NCBI GenBank assembly: GCA_903837355.1
Contig: CAILUI010000133.1
Location: forward strand, 1-64,000
Reading direction: 5' to 3'
Length of the DNA: 64,000 nucleotides
Source: an uncultured Victivallales bacterium
GTDB taxonomy: Bacteria; Verrucomicrobiota; Lentisphaeria; Oligosphaerales; JAFGRS01
The notes under the pieces were generated by a model. That model ran no database searches, was not told where the DNA came from, and saw only the letters and a list, made by a program, of their open reading frames with translations. Shown piece after piece: positions 1-9,871 of this stretch. The position numbers and the translations under genes are program-made. Numbering within the stretch: position 1 is the stretch's first letter; every line of letters starts with the position of its first letter.

Positions 1-154
1 ACCGCCGACCGTCGGGTCGGCTCTGGCTGCGGCTCAGCGGGGCGTGCGCCCCCGGGGAGCTTCGCCCTCCACGCCGGGCGACAGCCCGGCACGACCCGCC
101 CACGGCCCACGGCTGCGCCACCTCCTGGGACCGCCGACCGTCGGGTCGGCTCTG
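1..154. repeat. 25-bp direct repeat containing a 7-bp stem-loop, two copies
   Basis: The first 25 bases recur exactly at 130-154. Each copy holds a perfect hairpin, GCCGACC-GTCG-GGTCGGC, at 4-21 and 133-150. The second copy lies just past the stop codon of the minus-strand glycosidase gene that ends at 177, so it may help end that transcript, but there is no T-run. Nothing coding is recognised in 1-176. The pattern suits a dispersed REP-like palindrome. Confidence 0.6.
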
Positions 155-176
155 ACCGCAGCCGCAACTGCGGCGC

Positions 177-2168
177 TCAGTCCGGGAGCATTTCCAACAC
201 CCGCATCTCGTGCAGATCGACGCGGTCGAGATGCAGGCTGACGCGGCCGTCGGCCTGAGCGAAGGGCACGTCGCAGCCCGAGACCGGATCGAAGACCCGG
301 CTGACCTTGCCCGCGACCCGCAGACTCAGCTCCACGTCGTGCAGAGGCAGCCGGTCCTCGATGACTTCGATGCTGCTGTTGGGGTTGTACGGGCTGGCGC
401 CACGCTTGACGGGCACGGCGTGCAGGACGTGCAACACCAACCGGGTGCCCTGCCGCATCAGGTTCAGGCGCGCCGTCGACGGCAGGTTCGAGGTCACCGG
501 CAGGCCGTCCGGAAGAAGCTGCCGCAGTGCATTCATGACCAGTTGCTTGTAGAGCGGCTGGCCGACCGAACGGTAGAGACTGAAGATCGGGTGTGCGAAG
601 TAGATCACCGCCCCCTCGCGGACCACGGCCGGGTAGCCCGCATCACCCGTGTACGGCGTGTGCTGGTGCGAGCAGAAGTGGTTGTAGTCGCGGTTGAAGT
701 AGGGCTTCCAGGCCGCCGCCAGGACCGTCGCCTGGCCGGGGTCGACCATCATCGCCTTGCGGTAGGTCACAAAGGGACTGCGGACCAGTCCGGCGGCCAG
801 GGTGTCTCCGGCCAGGATGTAGTCGTTGGTCCACGGGCTCTCCCCGCGCGCGCTCATGGTAGTCTCAAGAACGAAGGCATCGCGGTCGGGAGCCATGCCG
901 CTGCCGTACGACAGCAGCGCGCTGCCGCCGCCGGCCAGATAGGCGCGAACCTTGGCGGCCAGGGCCGGATCCATGCGGATGCCGTCCGGGAAGATGATCA
1001 ACCGGTACTGGCTGAAGTCGGCGTCGGTGTCGATGACCGTGAAGGGAATCTGGCTTTCCAGCAGCATCCGCGCCGCGCCTTCATCGCCCAACTGGTCATG
1101 CTGGGCCGCGGTGAAGCCATGGCTGATGGCCTCCTCGCTGAGGATAGCGATCTCGCTGACCGGGGTGACGTTCGCGCACCAGGCCTCGCGCCGTTCGACC
1201 TCGGCATAGGCAGCCCCGACGAGCTCGTACGTGTCCGCGTCCATGCGCCCATTGGGGTGCAGTTGGTCGCCAACGCTGCAACGGGCGCCGAGGGCGATCA
1301 TGTGGGCCGTCTCATACTGCAGAGCCACGGGCTTCTTGTAACCGCCAAACTCGCCCCAGGTGGTGTGGAACTTGCCGGTCATACCGAGGAAGTCGAAGCC
1401 GGTGGTGATGGCGTAACGGGCCGAGAGCGGGAAATGGTCGTAGCCCCAACCGCCGGTCGGCAGGGACTCGAGTTCGAGGTGGGTGAACCAGGGCAGGATC
1501 TCCTTGAAGCCGCGGGAGATATGCCCGGCGTTATGGAAGATGGGCGCGGCGGAACTGTGCCGGCGCAGGGCCTCGGTGGTGCGTCGGTGATAGTCCAGCA
1601 GTACCCCATACTGGTAGCGCACGACCGCCTCATCGTGCCGCGGATCGACGCCGGCCTGCTCCATGCCGCGCATGCACCAGGTGCAGAAGCAGCGGCGCAG
1701 GCCGATGATGTCGAGGAAGAGGCCATGCCCGGGAAAGAGCTGGGCGACCTCCTCGATCTGGGCGCAGAGGTAGTCCAGGTAGGGCGTGTTGAAGCAGAGT
1801 GCCTTGAAGCCGGCCGCGAGCGGGTTGAAGCCGCCGCCATTCGCCGCTTTCACCCCCCACTCGGGATGCTGATGGATCATGTGCTCGTCGACGCCGGCAC
1901 TGATGTAGATCGGTGTCTTCACCCCGATCTCCGCCGCCGCCTCGATCATCAGCGGCAGCAACGGCTGCGCCAGGTGCGGGTGTGCGTACGCGACTTTGGT
2001 GTCGTAATAGGAAAGGCCGTGGTGGCACTTGGCGAACACCGTGATCGAGTCGACGTGCCCGCGCTGCAGCGCCTCCTGGAAGTTGGCTTTGCTGAACTCG
2101 CTGCCGACCCCGCGAATCTGCTCAGAGGTGTGGAAGTCGAGATGTATCTGCCTGAAGCGCATGCTCAT
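177..2168 (-). CDS. GHL6-like glycoside hydrolase with beta-galactosidase trimerisation-type domain
   Basis: A 663-aa protein. The N-terminal half reads as a TIM-barrel of the hypothetical glycosyl hydrolase 6 / GH29-like type, with HIDF-like opening (QIHLDFHTSE), a GLFLDIIG strand and a Cys cluster CFCTWCM that this family often carries. Residues about 340-470 look like the flavodoxin/GATase-like beta-galactosidase trimerisation domain (LIIFPDGIRMDPALAAKVRAYLAGGGSALL split over two strands). No signal peptide is seen, so it is probably cytoplasmic. The start at 2168 is chosen because GGAG lies 8 bases upstream; an in-frame ATG at 2207 would add 13 unconvincing residues. It is last in a minus-strand run of sugar-active genes. 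Substrate cannot be read from sequence; fucosides or galactosides are guesses. Confidence 0.75.
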   Translation of the reverse strand: MSMRFRQIHLDFHTSEQIRGVGSEFSKANFQEALQRGHVDSITVFAKCHHGLSYYDTKVAYAHPHLAQPLLPLMIEAAAEIGVKTPIYISAGVDEHMIHQHPEWGVKAANGGGFNPLAAGFKALCFNTPYLDYLCAQIEEVAQLFPGHGLFLDIIGLRRCFCTWCMRGMEQAGVDPRHDEAVVRYQYGVLLDYHRRTTEALRRHSSAAPIFHNAGHISRGFKEILPWFTHLELESLPTGGWGYDHFPLSARYAITTGFDFLGMTGKFHTTWGEFGGYKKPVALQYETAHMIALGARCSVGDQLHPNGRMDADTYELVGAAYAEVERREAWCANVTPVSEIAILSEEAISHGFTAAQHDQLGDEGAARMLLESQIPFTVIDTDADFSQYRLIIFPDGIRMDPALAAKVRAYLAGGGSALLSYGSGMAPDRDAFVLETTMSARGESPWTNDYILAGDTLAAGLVRSPFVTYRKAMMVDPGQATVLAAAWKPYFNRDYNHFCSHQHTPYTGDAGYPAVVREGAVIYFAHPIFSLYRSVGQPLYKQLVMNALRQLLPDGLPVTSNLPSTARLNLMRQGTRLVLHVLHAVPVKRGASPYNPNSSIEVIEDRLPLHDVELSLRVAGKVSRVFDPVSGCDVPFAQADGRVSLHLDRVDLHEMRVLEMLPD

Positions 2169-2337
2169 ACCCTGCTCTCCGTAGTGGCCGGCGTGCGGCC
2201 GTGTCAAACCCCGTGATTCCAGGGGCCGTACTGTAGCCCCGTGGAGCCGACGGGTCCTGCGCGTAGCCTGCGTTCCCTGGTCCGGCCCTGGTGTGTTGGC
2301 GTGGTGGCGGTGGAATCAGCAGGACGTGGTACTGATC

Positions 2338-4365
2338 TCAGCGCCGGCTGTAGAACACCAGGCGGCTGCTGCGCGGCTGCGGCATCTCGAAGCGCAGCCC
2401 ACTCGCGACCAGGTCTCGCCCGGCGACGTTCCACGCCGCCCCGCTGTCGGCGTCCTCGAAGACGTACTCGGCCTCGGCCAGGATGCCGCCGAGCGGGAAA
2501 TCCGCGGCGGCGAGCGGACTGCCGGCGCGGCGGAAGGCGAGGATGACGCCGGCGTTCAAGTCCGGACGGTGGAGTTGCAGGGCGATCCAGGCGTCGGGGG
2601 CCGTACTGACGCTCGTCAAGGGGTACAAATCGCCATACCAGAACGGGCGGGCCCGGCGCTGGTCCTCCAGCATCTTGCGGTGCCAGTCCCAAGGATACGT
2701 GGCCTCATCGTAACTGAGGTTGCCACACTCGTCCATACCGAAGCACACGCCGGGAGCGATCACGCTGCGGAAGCGATAGGTGTCACCCGGGACTTTGTTG
2801 AAGGGGCTGGTGGCATGCAGCGGCAGCCAATGGGTCAGCCCGAACCCGTGCACCTGGACGGTCTCCGGATCGAGGGCGGCGAAGCAGTTGTAGTCATCGC
2901 GCCAGAGCGGGATGCTGCGCCGCACCATCTCCAGGTCGAGCCGCCGCCCGCCGCTGGCGCAGTTATCGATACGCAGACCGGGGTGGCGCTGCAGCAGCTC
3001 GTCCCAGAAGGCGTAGAGGCCCTCGATGTAGCGGACCTCGGTGAGGCCCAGGCGGTCTGGTGCGTCGCCGGCCCGCCAGTACTCCAGCGGGCAGATATTG
3101 AAGTCCTGCCGGTACCAATCCAGGCCATTGTCCGCGATCAGCCCCGAAACCAGGTCGGTGACCCACCGCCGCGCCTCGGGATGACCGAGGTTGAGGATCA
3201 GGTTCTCGCCCTCCTGGCGCGGCAGCCCTGGCTGTCGTTGCAGGAACCACTCCGGATGCTCGAGGGTGATCGGGGCGCCGTGCAGGGCCCGCTCGGGCTC
3301 GACCCAGAGGAGGAACTGCATGCCGCCAGCATGGGCCTGGTCGCTGAGGGGTTTGAGGCCGTCAGGGTGGTAGCTGCGGTTGACGCACCAGTTACCGGTC
3401 TTGCCCCACTCGCCCTGGAAGACGTTCGGACAGGGCTTGTCCGAGGTCCCATACCAGCCCGCGTCGATCCAGTAGCAGTCGTAGGGCAAACGCTTCTCCT
3501 GAATCAACTCCAACTGCCGCACGTGCACCGGGGTGGGCGAGCCGCCCCAGGCGATGTAGCAGGACGGGACCTGCAGCGGCCGACCTTCAAGCTGCGGCGT
3601 GTAGCGCTCCAGGATCAACCGGCGCAAGCGGTTCTGCCCGGACAGGGGCTGGCCGCGCCAATAGACCACCAGCAGGCGTGGCGTGCGGATGGTCTCGCCG
3701 GGCTCCAGCACCAGGCGCAGACCCTCCATGCCGGCCTGCAGGCGCGTATCCTGACCGTGGCGGTCGATCTGCAGGGACCACTGACCGGTCCAGCCCAGGG
3801 CGACGATCAGGCCGTCGGTACCGCTCTGCAGATTCACGAACGGCAGCCAGTCCACCGAGGAGCGGCCCTCCCGCCCTGCCGTCAGGCGCAGACTGGCACG
3901 GCGCTCGCGGATCGTCTGCAGCGGCTCGCACTGGAACTGGAAATCCCGTGGCGTCTCGATGGCGCCGGGGGACCGGTAGAGGAAGGCGTCGCCGTCGCAG
4001 CGCCAGACCAAATCGAGGGCAGCCACCTCGCTGAGCAGTGGCGCACGCCCCACACCCGTGTTGCTGAAGTGCGCCACCCACTCCAGGGCGGGAGTGCCCC
4101 AAAACTCGGTCACCTCGAGGCGACAGACCACGCCGGTCTGCGGGTCGGCGTAGGTGAGGATGTGGGCCATTCCGCCGGCAACGGCGCCGCTCGCATGCGT
4201 CCGAACCGCCCGCGCGAAGAAGGCCGCCTCCGTCTCCTCACCCAGGCGAAAGGACAAGGGCGGCAGCGCCGTGCCCGCCACCAGAGCCGCCACACCGGCC
4301 TGGAAGACAAGCGCCTCGTCGGCCGCGCTGCGGACCGGATTCATCACCTCGCCCAAGGGTCGCAT
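2338..4365 (-). CDS. Alpha-galactosidase, glycoside hydrolase family 36
   Basis: A 675-aa GH36 enzyme that would hydrolyse terminal alpha-galactosides. The family's marks are all present: the barrel strand YDCYWIDAGWYG near residue 300, the nucleophile segment WYRQDFN near 418-423 (Asp as nucleophile), and NCASGGRRLDLE followed by PLWRDDYN near 468-493, which supplies the acid/base Asp. The motif WYRQDFN differs from the textbook KWDxN but is a known variant in this family. No signal peptide, so it probably acts on imported oligosaccharides. The start at 4365 has a strong GGAGGAGG five bases upstream; the longer frame to 4395 would run into the stop of the next upstream gene. Twenty-six bases separate it from that gene, which suggests co-transcription. 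Confidence 0.9.
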   Translation of the reverse strand: MRPLGEVMNPVRSAADEALVFQAGVAALVAGTALPPLSFRLGEETEAAFFARAVRTHASGAVAGGMAHILTYADPQTGVVCRLEVTEFWGTPALEWVAHFSNTGVGRAPLLSEVAALDLVWRCDGDAFLYRSPGAIETPRDFQFQCEPLQTIRERRASLRLTAGREGRSSVDWLPFVNLQSGTDGLIVALGWTGQWSLQIDRHGQDTRLQAGMEGLRLVLEPGETIRTPRLLVVYWRGQPLSGQNRLRRLILERYTPQLEGRPLQVPSCYIAWGGSPTPVHVRQLELIQEKRLPYDCYWIDAGWYGTSDKPCPNVFQGEWGKTGNWCVNRSYHPDGLKPLSDQAHAGGMQFLLWVEPERALHGAPITLEHPEWFLQRQPGLPRQEGENLILNLGHPEARRWVTDLVSGLIADNGLDWYRQDFNICPLEYWRAGDAPDRLGLTEVRYIEGLYAFWDELLQRHPGLRIDNCASGGRRLDLEMVRRSIPLWRDDYNCFAALDPETVQVHGFGLTHWLPLHATSPFNKVPGDTYRFRSVIAPGVCFGMDECGNLSYDEATYPWDWHRKMLEDQRRARPFWYGDLYPLTSVSTAPDAWIALQLHRPDLNAGVILAFRRAGSPLAAADFPLGGILAEAEYVFEDADSGAAWNVAGRDLVASGLRFEMPQPRSSRLVFYSRR

Positions 4366-4391
4366 ACTGGCCTCCTCCGCGCCGCGTGACG

Positions 4392-5318
4392 TCAATGAAT
4401 GATGGCGCCGCCTGGAGCCTTACCGTCGGCGTCGAGGACCACCACCGAGGCGATGGTCTTGAAGTCCTTGTGGTTCTCGTAGGTCCACACGACCTTCTTG
4501 TCCGGGGTGATCTCCAAGAGGTGCGGAGCCTTACCGAACTCGTTATGTCCCAACCAATTGCTGATCAACGTATTGCCATTGGGAAGGCGCTGGAAACCGG
4601 TAAGGAAACGCAACGGCGCGCCAGGCAGGTCGCGGTTGCTGACCTCCCAAACGGTCTTGCCCGCGGCGTCGACTTCGAGCAGGCGCGGGTCCTGGGCCAG
4701 GTCGCCGGTGGCGATCAAGGTGTTGCCATTCGCCAAACGGGCGAGGCTGTGCGGGCCGCTGGGGGCCGCGACCTCCCAAACGGTCTTGCCGTCGCCGTCA
4801 ATTTCGCGCACTAGTTGGGATCCGGTCAGGGCGACCAGGTAGTGGCCGTTCGCCAGTTGTCGGGCGTTGCGCATGTAAGCGTGGCCGCCGTCCTGCCCCT
4901 CGGGTAGCAGGCGCACTTCCTTGGCCACGGAGCCATCGGGCTTGATCTCGAGCAAGCGGCCGCTGTTGCACTCGCCGACAAAGGTGTTGCCGTTGGCCAG
5001 CCGCTGGCAGGCGTAGACCTCGCTGCTGCTCGTGTACTCGAAGACGGTGACGCCCGCACGGGTCACTTCGCGTACGCCGCGGCCCGTGTTGAACAGCAGG
5101 TTGCCGTTCTCTAGGGCCCAGAGGTCATCGCAACTCGGCGCCGGGGTCTCAAAGCGCACCGTGCCGTCCGGACCGACCAGGCACACCTTGCCCTGCGAGT
5201 AGTCCGCCACCGCCAGCCACTTGCCCGCCGCGTAGGAGGTCGCCGCCGCAGGTTCCGCCGCCGCCGCCGCCAGCAGACTCGCCAGTAACCCCACCGCTAC
5301 GCCCGTGATCCGTCTCAT
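4392..5318 (-). CDS. Secreted beta-propeller protein with LANGNT repeats
   Basis: A 308-aa exported protein. Residues 1-27 form a clear signal peptide (basic MRRITG, then a Leu/Ala-rich core). The rest is a series of about six blades, each with the signature L-A/P-N-G-N-T/Y-L followed by LLEI/VREI and GKTVWE strands, typical of PQQ-like or arylsulfotransferase-type propellers. No catalytic residue can be assigned; such proteins often bind or report on ligands at the surface. The ATG at 5318 is preferred over the open frame to 5513 because it begins the signal peptide. It lies between an alpha-galactosidase gene and a GH43-like gene on the same strand. Confidence 0.75.
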   Translation of the reverse strand: MRRITGVAVGLLASLLAAAAAEPAAATSYAAGKWLAVADYSQGKVCLVGPDGTVRFETPAPSCDDLWALENGNLLFNTGRGVREVTRAGVTVFEYTSSSEVYACQRLANGNTFVGECNSGRLLEIKPDGSVAKEVRLLPEGQDGGHAYMRNARQLANGHYLVALTGSQLVREIDGDGKTVWEVAAPSGPHSLARLANGNTLIATGDLAQDPRLLEVDAAGKTVWEVSNRDLPGAPLRFLTGFQRLPNGNTLISNWLGHNEFGKAPHLLEITPDKKVVWTYENHKDFKTIASVVVLDADGKAPGGAIIH

Positions 5319-5470
5319 GTGCCATCTGCCTTTCCGCGCCTCGTGGGCGCCTGCATTGCCCGCCTGCCAACCCGCCCCTTCACCGCTACCCCCACCATCC
5401 CGACAGCGCCGGCAATATAGCGGCTGGACTGAGCCGCGCCCGCGGGACAGGCGGGGGGACTCCCGCCGGG

Positions 5471-6556
5471 TCATGGCAACTCCAGCAGCACGCCGTGCAG
5501 TGTGTAGGACCATAGGGGGTCCGCCTGCCGTGATCCCACCGCCAGGTTGAGCCGGACCCGCCCGGATCCAGCCAGCCGGCCAGCGGGATCGCGACCGAAC
5601 GCGGCGCTGTGGCCAAAGGCAAAGCCCGTCTGCTCGGGGCCCACCTCAGCCAGCACGGTCCAGCGCCCTTCCCCCTGACGGATGGCGGCCCACTCGGCCC
5701 GCGCCACCTGCACGACCGAGGGCAGACGGACACTCTGGTTGGCCAGAGTCAACTCGCCCGCCGCCAGCGGTCGCACCACGTAGACCAGGTCGCCCGTCGC
5801 CGCCAGTGCGAAGTCCGCATCGTGCAGGACCGGCGGCGCCGCGTCACGCTCCGTCAACCCAGCCGTCGACAGGCGTACCGGGGGACCGACGCGCGCGGCG
5901 GCCAGGTCGGAGAGGTCCAGCTCGGACAGGTAGGTGTATGTCGACAGATCGTCCTCCTGCCGGGTGTAGAAAAGGGCCACACGGCCGGCCTGGTCGAGGC
6001 TCACCAGCGACGGTTGCCCGCTGCCCCAGGTCGCGGCGCTCCCCGACACCACAGGGTTGCCGCGGTAGCGCACCCAGGGGCCTCCCGGCGCGGCGGCCAG
6101 CGCCAGGCCGACTTGGTTGTGGCAGTTCGTGAGGGTGTCGCAACCGAGGTATGCCAGGAGCCACCCGTACTCGGTCCCGCCATCCCGGAAGCGGCCACGG
6201 ATAACGCTCGGATCGCAGACATGGACACCGTCCCATGTCCCGGGCGCGCCCGGAGCCAGGGCCAGTTCGCGGGGTGTCCACGCCTGGCGCGCAAAGTCGT
6301 AGCGCCGGAAGTAGAGGTGATCGACGATCCGCCGCGGCTCGGAGTTCTGGCACCACCAGAAGAAATGGGTGCCATCCTCCACAGCGCACGGGGCGTAGTT
6401 ATAGGTATCGGCGTCGGCTGGAAACAGTTCCCAGGAGGCCGCCCCGGAAACGACCGACGGCACCACCCAGAACAGCGCGGCGGCCAACCCCACGAGCGCG
6501 TTTGACCGACGCCCCCAGGCCAGGCATGACAACGCCAGGAACCGTCCACGAATCAT
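5471..6556 (-). CDS. Secreted GH43/GH32-like five-bladed beta-propeller protein
   Basis: A 361-aa protein with a signal-anchor or signal peptide in residues 1-40. The body resembles the five-bladed propeller of the GH43/GH62/GH32 clan: WDGVHVCDPSVI near 117-128 supplies a plausible catalytic Asp, and SGQPSLV near 195 and WAAIRQGEGRWTV near 288 fit blade edges. Glu and Asp in later blades cannot be assigned with certainty, so it may be an enzyme (arabinosidase/xylosidase type) or an inactive binding relative. A purine-rich GGAAGGGGGTAAGGG precedes the ATG. It heads the minus-strand glycosidase group and diverges from the DUF4091 gene beginning at 6742. Confidence 0.6.
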   Translation of the reverse strand: MIRGRFLALSCLAWGRRSNALVGLAAALFWVVPSVVSGAASWELFPADADTYNYAPCAVEDGTHFFWWCQNSEPRRIVDHLYFRRYDFARQAWTPRELALAPGAPGTWDGVHVCDPSVIRGRFRDGGTEYGWLLAYLGCDTLTNCHNQVGLALAAAPGGPWVRYRGNPVVSGSAATWGSGQPSLVSLDQAGRVALFYTRQEDDLSTYTYLSELDLSDLAAARVGPPVRLSTAGLTERDAAPPVLHDADFALAATGDLVYVVRPLAAGELTLANQSVRLPSVVQVARAEWAAIRQGEGRWTVLAEVGPEQTGFAFGHSAAFGRDPAGRLAGSGRVRLNLAVGSRQADPLWSYTLHGVLLELP

Positions 6557-6741
6557 CCCTTACCCCCTTCCGCCAGACCATCGAGAGTGGCTGGCATAAG
6601 GTACGGTGATCAGGCCCGGCCGCAAGCCCGCCCCCGCGGCCGCTGGCGCCCGGCCGCGACCGCGGTACATTCGCAATAGACGGCGGTCGCTGGCGCCGGC
6701 GGCGCACGACCGACCTGAACGTCCACACAAGGAGCCCGCTC

Positions 6742-9700
6742 ATGCGTTCGCTGCTGTTGTCGGTTGTGGCTGTCCTGGGGGGTCTTGCCCCACGCGCCTT
6801 GGCCCAGGCCCCCGTCACCATCGGTGGCGTCACCTATGAGCGTGTCGATCCGGGCACGCCCTTCACGCCGGCCGCCGTACCCGCCCAGGATGGCGCCGCC
6901 CCCAAACCCTCCAAAGCCGAGGCCGCGGCGGGGATGCTGGCCTACGTCGCGCCCGATCCCGGCGACTACCGTCCGGACCGCATCCCCAAGCCCGCCGAAT
7001 CCGTGACCCGCCTGCGCGTCTTCCTGACGCCTGGCGAAGACGAGTCATTGAGCTTCGCCGTCTACGCGCTGGCCGACCTCGAGGCCCTCACGGTCAGCAT
7101 CGACGCCATCGCGGCACCGCTCAGCGTCGACGTGCGTCAGGTGCACTGCTGGCCGCAGCGTACCGGCTGGAACTCGCGGCAGTGGTACATCACCCCCGAA
7201 CTGCTGCTGCCCTGCGCGAACGGCAAGAAGACCGTCCCGGTCAGCCGCGGCGTGCTGCAGGAGGTGCCGTTCAGCCTCGCCAACCAGCAAACTCAGGGGT
7301 TCTGGTTGACCCTCAGCGCCCGCCCCGATGCCGCGCCCGGGCCCTACCGCCTGAACGTCAGCGTGCGCGCCGCCGGCCGGCCGACACTGCTCTTACCGCT
7401 CGAGGTCGAGCTCCTGCCCTTCACCCTGCGCAAGCCGACCGACCGCCCCTGGCTGCTGTACTGCGATTCGGCCCGCTGGCAGGCCATGAGCGAGGCCCAG
7501 GTGCTGGCCGAACTGCGCGACTTTGCGCGGCACGGGATGGACGGCCTGATCGAGATGCCCTTCGGAGCTCCCGATGTGTCCGGCTTGGCGCAGGGCAAGG
7601 TGACCTTTGACGCCGGGCCGTATCGCAAGTACGCCGCCCTCTGCCAACAGGCCGGACTGGCCGGCCCCCATGTCATCGGCTCACCAGGGACGGCACCCGT
7701 ACTCGCTGCCCTGGGCCTGACCACGGATCTGCAGAAGGGCGACTGGCCGGCCTCCGTGCGCGCCGGTGTCGAAGCCGTGGCCCGCGCCGCCGTGGCCGCA
7801 ACCCGCGATATCCCCGCGCGCTGGTACTATTACGGCGTCGATGAACCGACCGGCGACAATACCTATGCCATCCAGGACTACCAGGCCTGGCACGCCGCCG
7901 GCGCCCCGACCTACGCCACCTTCTACGTCCCCAGCTTCCTGGACAAGGCCGCCGCCTTCCTCACCGCGCCCTGCTTCGTGGTCGGGCTGGTCAGCCAGGA
8001 ACAGCAGGCCCGCGAGGCGCGCGAAGCCTGTGAGAAGACCGGTGCGGAGTTCTTCTGGTACGGCACGGGCTCCTACGTCAACCCCTTCCCGCAGGAAGGC
8101 TTCGAGGTCCACAATCGCTACGGCGCCGGGCTGCTCTTCTGGAAGACCGGCGCCCGCGCCGAGGCCACCTGGACCTTCTGCCGCCCGCATGGGGACGTGT
8201 TCAACGATTTCGACGGCAGCGCGGAGAACGGCGCCGAACCCAAAGAGCAGGTGACCGCCTACCCGCATCTGCTGAAAGCGGACGACTACACCACCTACCA
8301 GGGCGCCATCCCCACGCTGGCCTGGGAGGGGCTGCGGGAGGGCGTGCATGACTACCGCTACCTCTACACCCTGGCCGAACTCATCAAGCAGGCCCAGACC
8401 AGCCTCGACGCAACCGTCCGCCAGGCCGCTCAGGCCGCACAGGGAGAACTGGACGCACTGGCCGGCAGCGTCCCCTGGGCCAACCCGATGGGGCCGATGC
8501 CCTTCGGTTCGCAACGCCTGCAACAGGTCCGCCGGCTCGTCGCTGACCGCATCGTGACCCTGCAGAATGCCATCCGCGGCGACGCCGGCAGAACGCCCCA
8601 GCGCCGGGCCGAGCGGGCCACGGTGCGCATCCGCACGAGTGCCGGCACGCCCCAACCAGGCATGCCGGCGCTGTCCATACCGGCCGCCCGCCAGGCGCCA
8701 CTGATCGATGGCAACCTCGACGAGCCCGCCTGGCGCCAAGGCGCCCTGGCCAGCGGCTTCAGCGACATCCGCACCGGCCAGCCCGGCGAGCTGCCGACGC
8801 AAGCACGCCTGCTCGCCGATGACCAGGCCCTCTATGTCGCCTTCGACTGCCCGGAACCGGCCCTGGCTGCGGTCGCCGTCAAGGAGCAGAAACATGACGG
8901 CAGCGTCTGGCTGGAGGACGGCGTGGAGCTGTTCATCGCCGGTGCCGCGCGCACCCCCTACGCTCACCTTGTCGTCACCAGCGCCGGCGTCGTGCTCGAC
9001 GAGGTCAACCAGGACAGCGGGGCCTGGAACCCGCGCCTGCAGGTCGCGACGCGCCCTGGCCCCAACGGCTGGGCGGTCGAGATCGCCGTGCCGTGGGCGG
9101 AGCTGGCCAAGGCCGGCATCCAGCGTGAGCCCATCATGACCCTCAATGTCGGCCGCAACCGCTATACCAAGGCCGATCCGCAACCCCATACTGCCTGGGC
9201 CTTTACCGGCGCTGGCTTCCACGTTCCGGAACGCTTCGGCCTGGCCTTCCTCCCCGAAGCGCCACTGGCGCTGCACGATCTGAGCATCCCCGCCCAGTGG
9301 GGTGCGCAAAGCCTGTCGCTGGCCTTGCAGAACCGCGGTGCCGAAGGGCTGGAGGCGGTGGTTAGCCTCGAGGGCGCCGGCACCAAGACGTTCCATCTGG
9401 CCGGCGGCGCCAGCCAGGCCGTCGCCTTCCCGGTCCGCCTCACGACCCCCGGCCCAGCCACGCTGCGCTTGTCATGGGGCGTGCGCGGCGAGGCGCCGCA
9501 ATGGCTCACCCTCACGGCCATCGTACCGCCCCCCGTCCACGGTCCCGGCCACGGCGATCTGCTCCGCCCTGGCAGCACCGGCGAATGGCCCATCGTCGTC
9601 AACCTGGCCCCCGCGGCGCAGAAGACACACTCGCTCCTGGTACGAGTGCAGGATGGCAAGCGCGTGAAGGACTACCCGCTGGAGGCGGAAGCCGGGGAGA

Positions 9701-9819
9701 GCGTCAAAGTGTCGGTGTACTCCAGCGCCGTGGCCCGGCTGCAACTGCTGCTGGTGGACCGCGCCGGTAAACCGGCCTGGCAGAGCCCGGAGTCCTCGTT
9801 CATGGTCCTGCCAGAGTAG
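6742..9819 (+). CDS. Secreted DUF4091 glycoside hydrolase with CBM9-like domain
   Basis: A 1025-aa exported protein with a signal peptide (residues 1-22, cut near LAQA). Residues about 230-560 form a barrel of the DUF4091 type; the hallmark end of that domain, WEGLREGVHDYRYLYTL, is near 529-545, and YYYGVDEPTGDN near 362-373 offers acidic residues suited to a retaining glycosidase. Residues about 650-835 are a family 9-like carbohydrate-binding domain opening with PLIDGNLDEPAW. The tail (about 840-1025) looks like two Ig-type beta-domains. AAGGAG lies eight bases before the ATG. The following gene encodes a second DUF4091 protein 52 bp downstream, so both are probably transcribed together. 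Substrate is unknown. Confidence 0.8.
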   Translation: MRSLLLSVVAVLGGLAPRALAQAPVTIGGVTYERVDPGTPFTPAAVPAQDGAAPKPSKAEAAAGMLAYVAPDPGDYRPDRIPKPAESVTRLRVFLTPGEDESLSFAVYALADLEALTVSIDAIAAPLSVDVRQVHCWPQRTGWNSRQWYITPELLLPCANGKKTVPVSRGVLQEVPFSLANQQTQGFWLTLSARPDAAPGPYRLNVSVRAAGRPTLLLPLEVELLPFTLRKPTDRPWLLYCDSARWQAMSEAQVLAELRDFARHGMDGLIEMPFGAPDVSGLAQGKVTFDAGPYRKYAALCQQAGLAGPHVIGSPGTAPVLAALGLTTDLQKGDWPASVRAGVEAVARAAVAATRDIPARWYYYGVDEPTGDNTYAIQDYQAWHAAGAPTYATFYVPSFLDKAAAFLTAPCFVVGLVSQEQQAREAREACEKTGAEFFWYGTGSYVNPFPQEGFEVHNRYGAGLLFWKTGARAEATWTFCRPHGDVFNDFDGSAENGAEPKEQVTAYPHLLKADDYTTYQGAIPTLAWEGLREGVHDYRYLYTLAELIKQAQTSLDATVRQAAQAAQGELDALAGSVPWANPMGPMPFGSQRLQQVRRLVADRIVTLQNAIRGDAGRTPQRRAERATVRIRTSAGTPQPGMPALSIPAARQAPLIDGNLDEPAWRQGALASGFSDIRTGQPGELPTQARLLADDQALYVAFDCPEPALAAVAVKEQKHDGSVWLEDGVELFIAGAARTPYAHLVVTSAGVVLDEVNQDSGAWNPRLQVATRPGPNGWAVEIAVPWAELAKAGIQREPIMTLNVGRNRYTKADPQPHTAWAFTGAGFHVPERFGLAFLPEAPLALHDLSIPAQWGAQSLSLALQNRGAEGLEAVVSLEGAGTKTFHLAGGASQAVAFPVRLTTPGPATLRLSWGVRGEAPQWLTLTAIVPPPVHGPGHGDLLRPGSTGEWPIVVNLAPAAQKTHSLLVRVQDGKRVKDYPLEAEAGESVKVSVYSSAVARLQLLLVDRAGKPAWQSPESSFMVLPE

Positions 9820-9833
9820 GGCAATCCAGGCTC

Positions 9834-9847
9834 AGGGCTGAAGCCCT
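9834..9847. repeat. Short REP-like palindrome AGGGC-TGAA-GCCCT
   Basis: A 5-bp stem with a TGAA loop lies in the 52-bp gap between the two DUF4091 genes. Closely similar GGGCTGAAGCCC words occur across the repeat cluster at 59.3-59.5 kb, so this looks like one member of a dispersed family rather than a terminator. Confidence 0.4.
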
Positions 9848-9871
9848 CACTACGAACGGGGAGAAGAGAAC

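Noticed and set aside
210-2216. 668-codon plus-strand open frame opposite the GHL6-like gene
   Set aside because: Mirror frame of a GC-rich gene; its peptide is low-complexity Arg/Gly/Val/Asp with no motif. The same holds for 2293-4389, 7681-9396, 9881-12184, 12870-14864, 24692-26353, 26945-28894 and 61444-62985.
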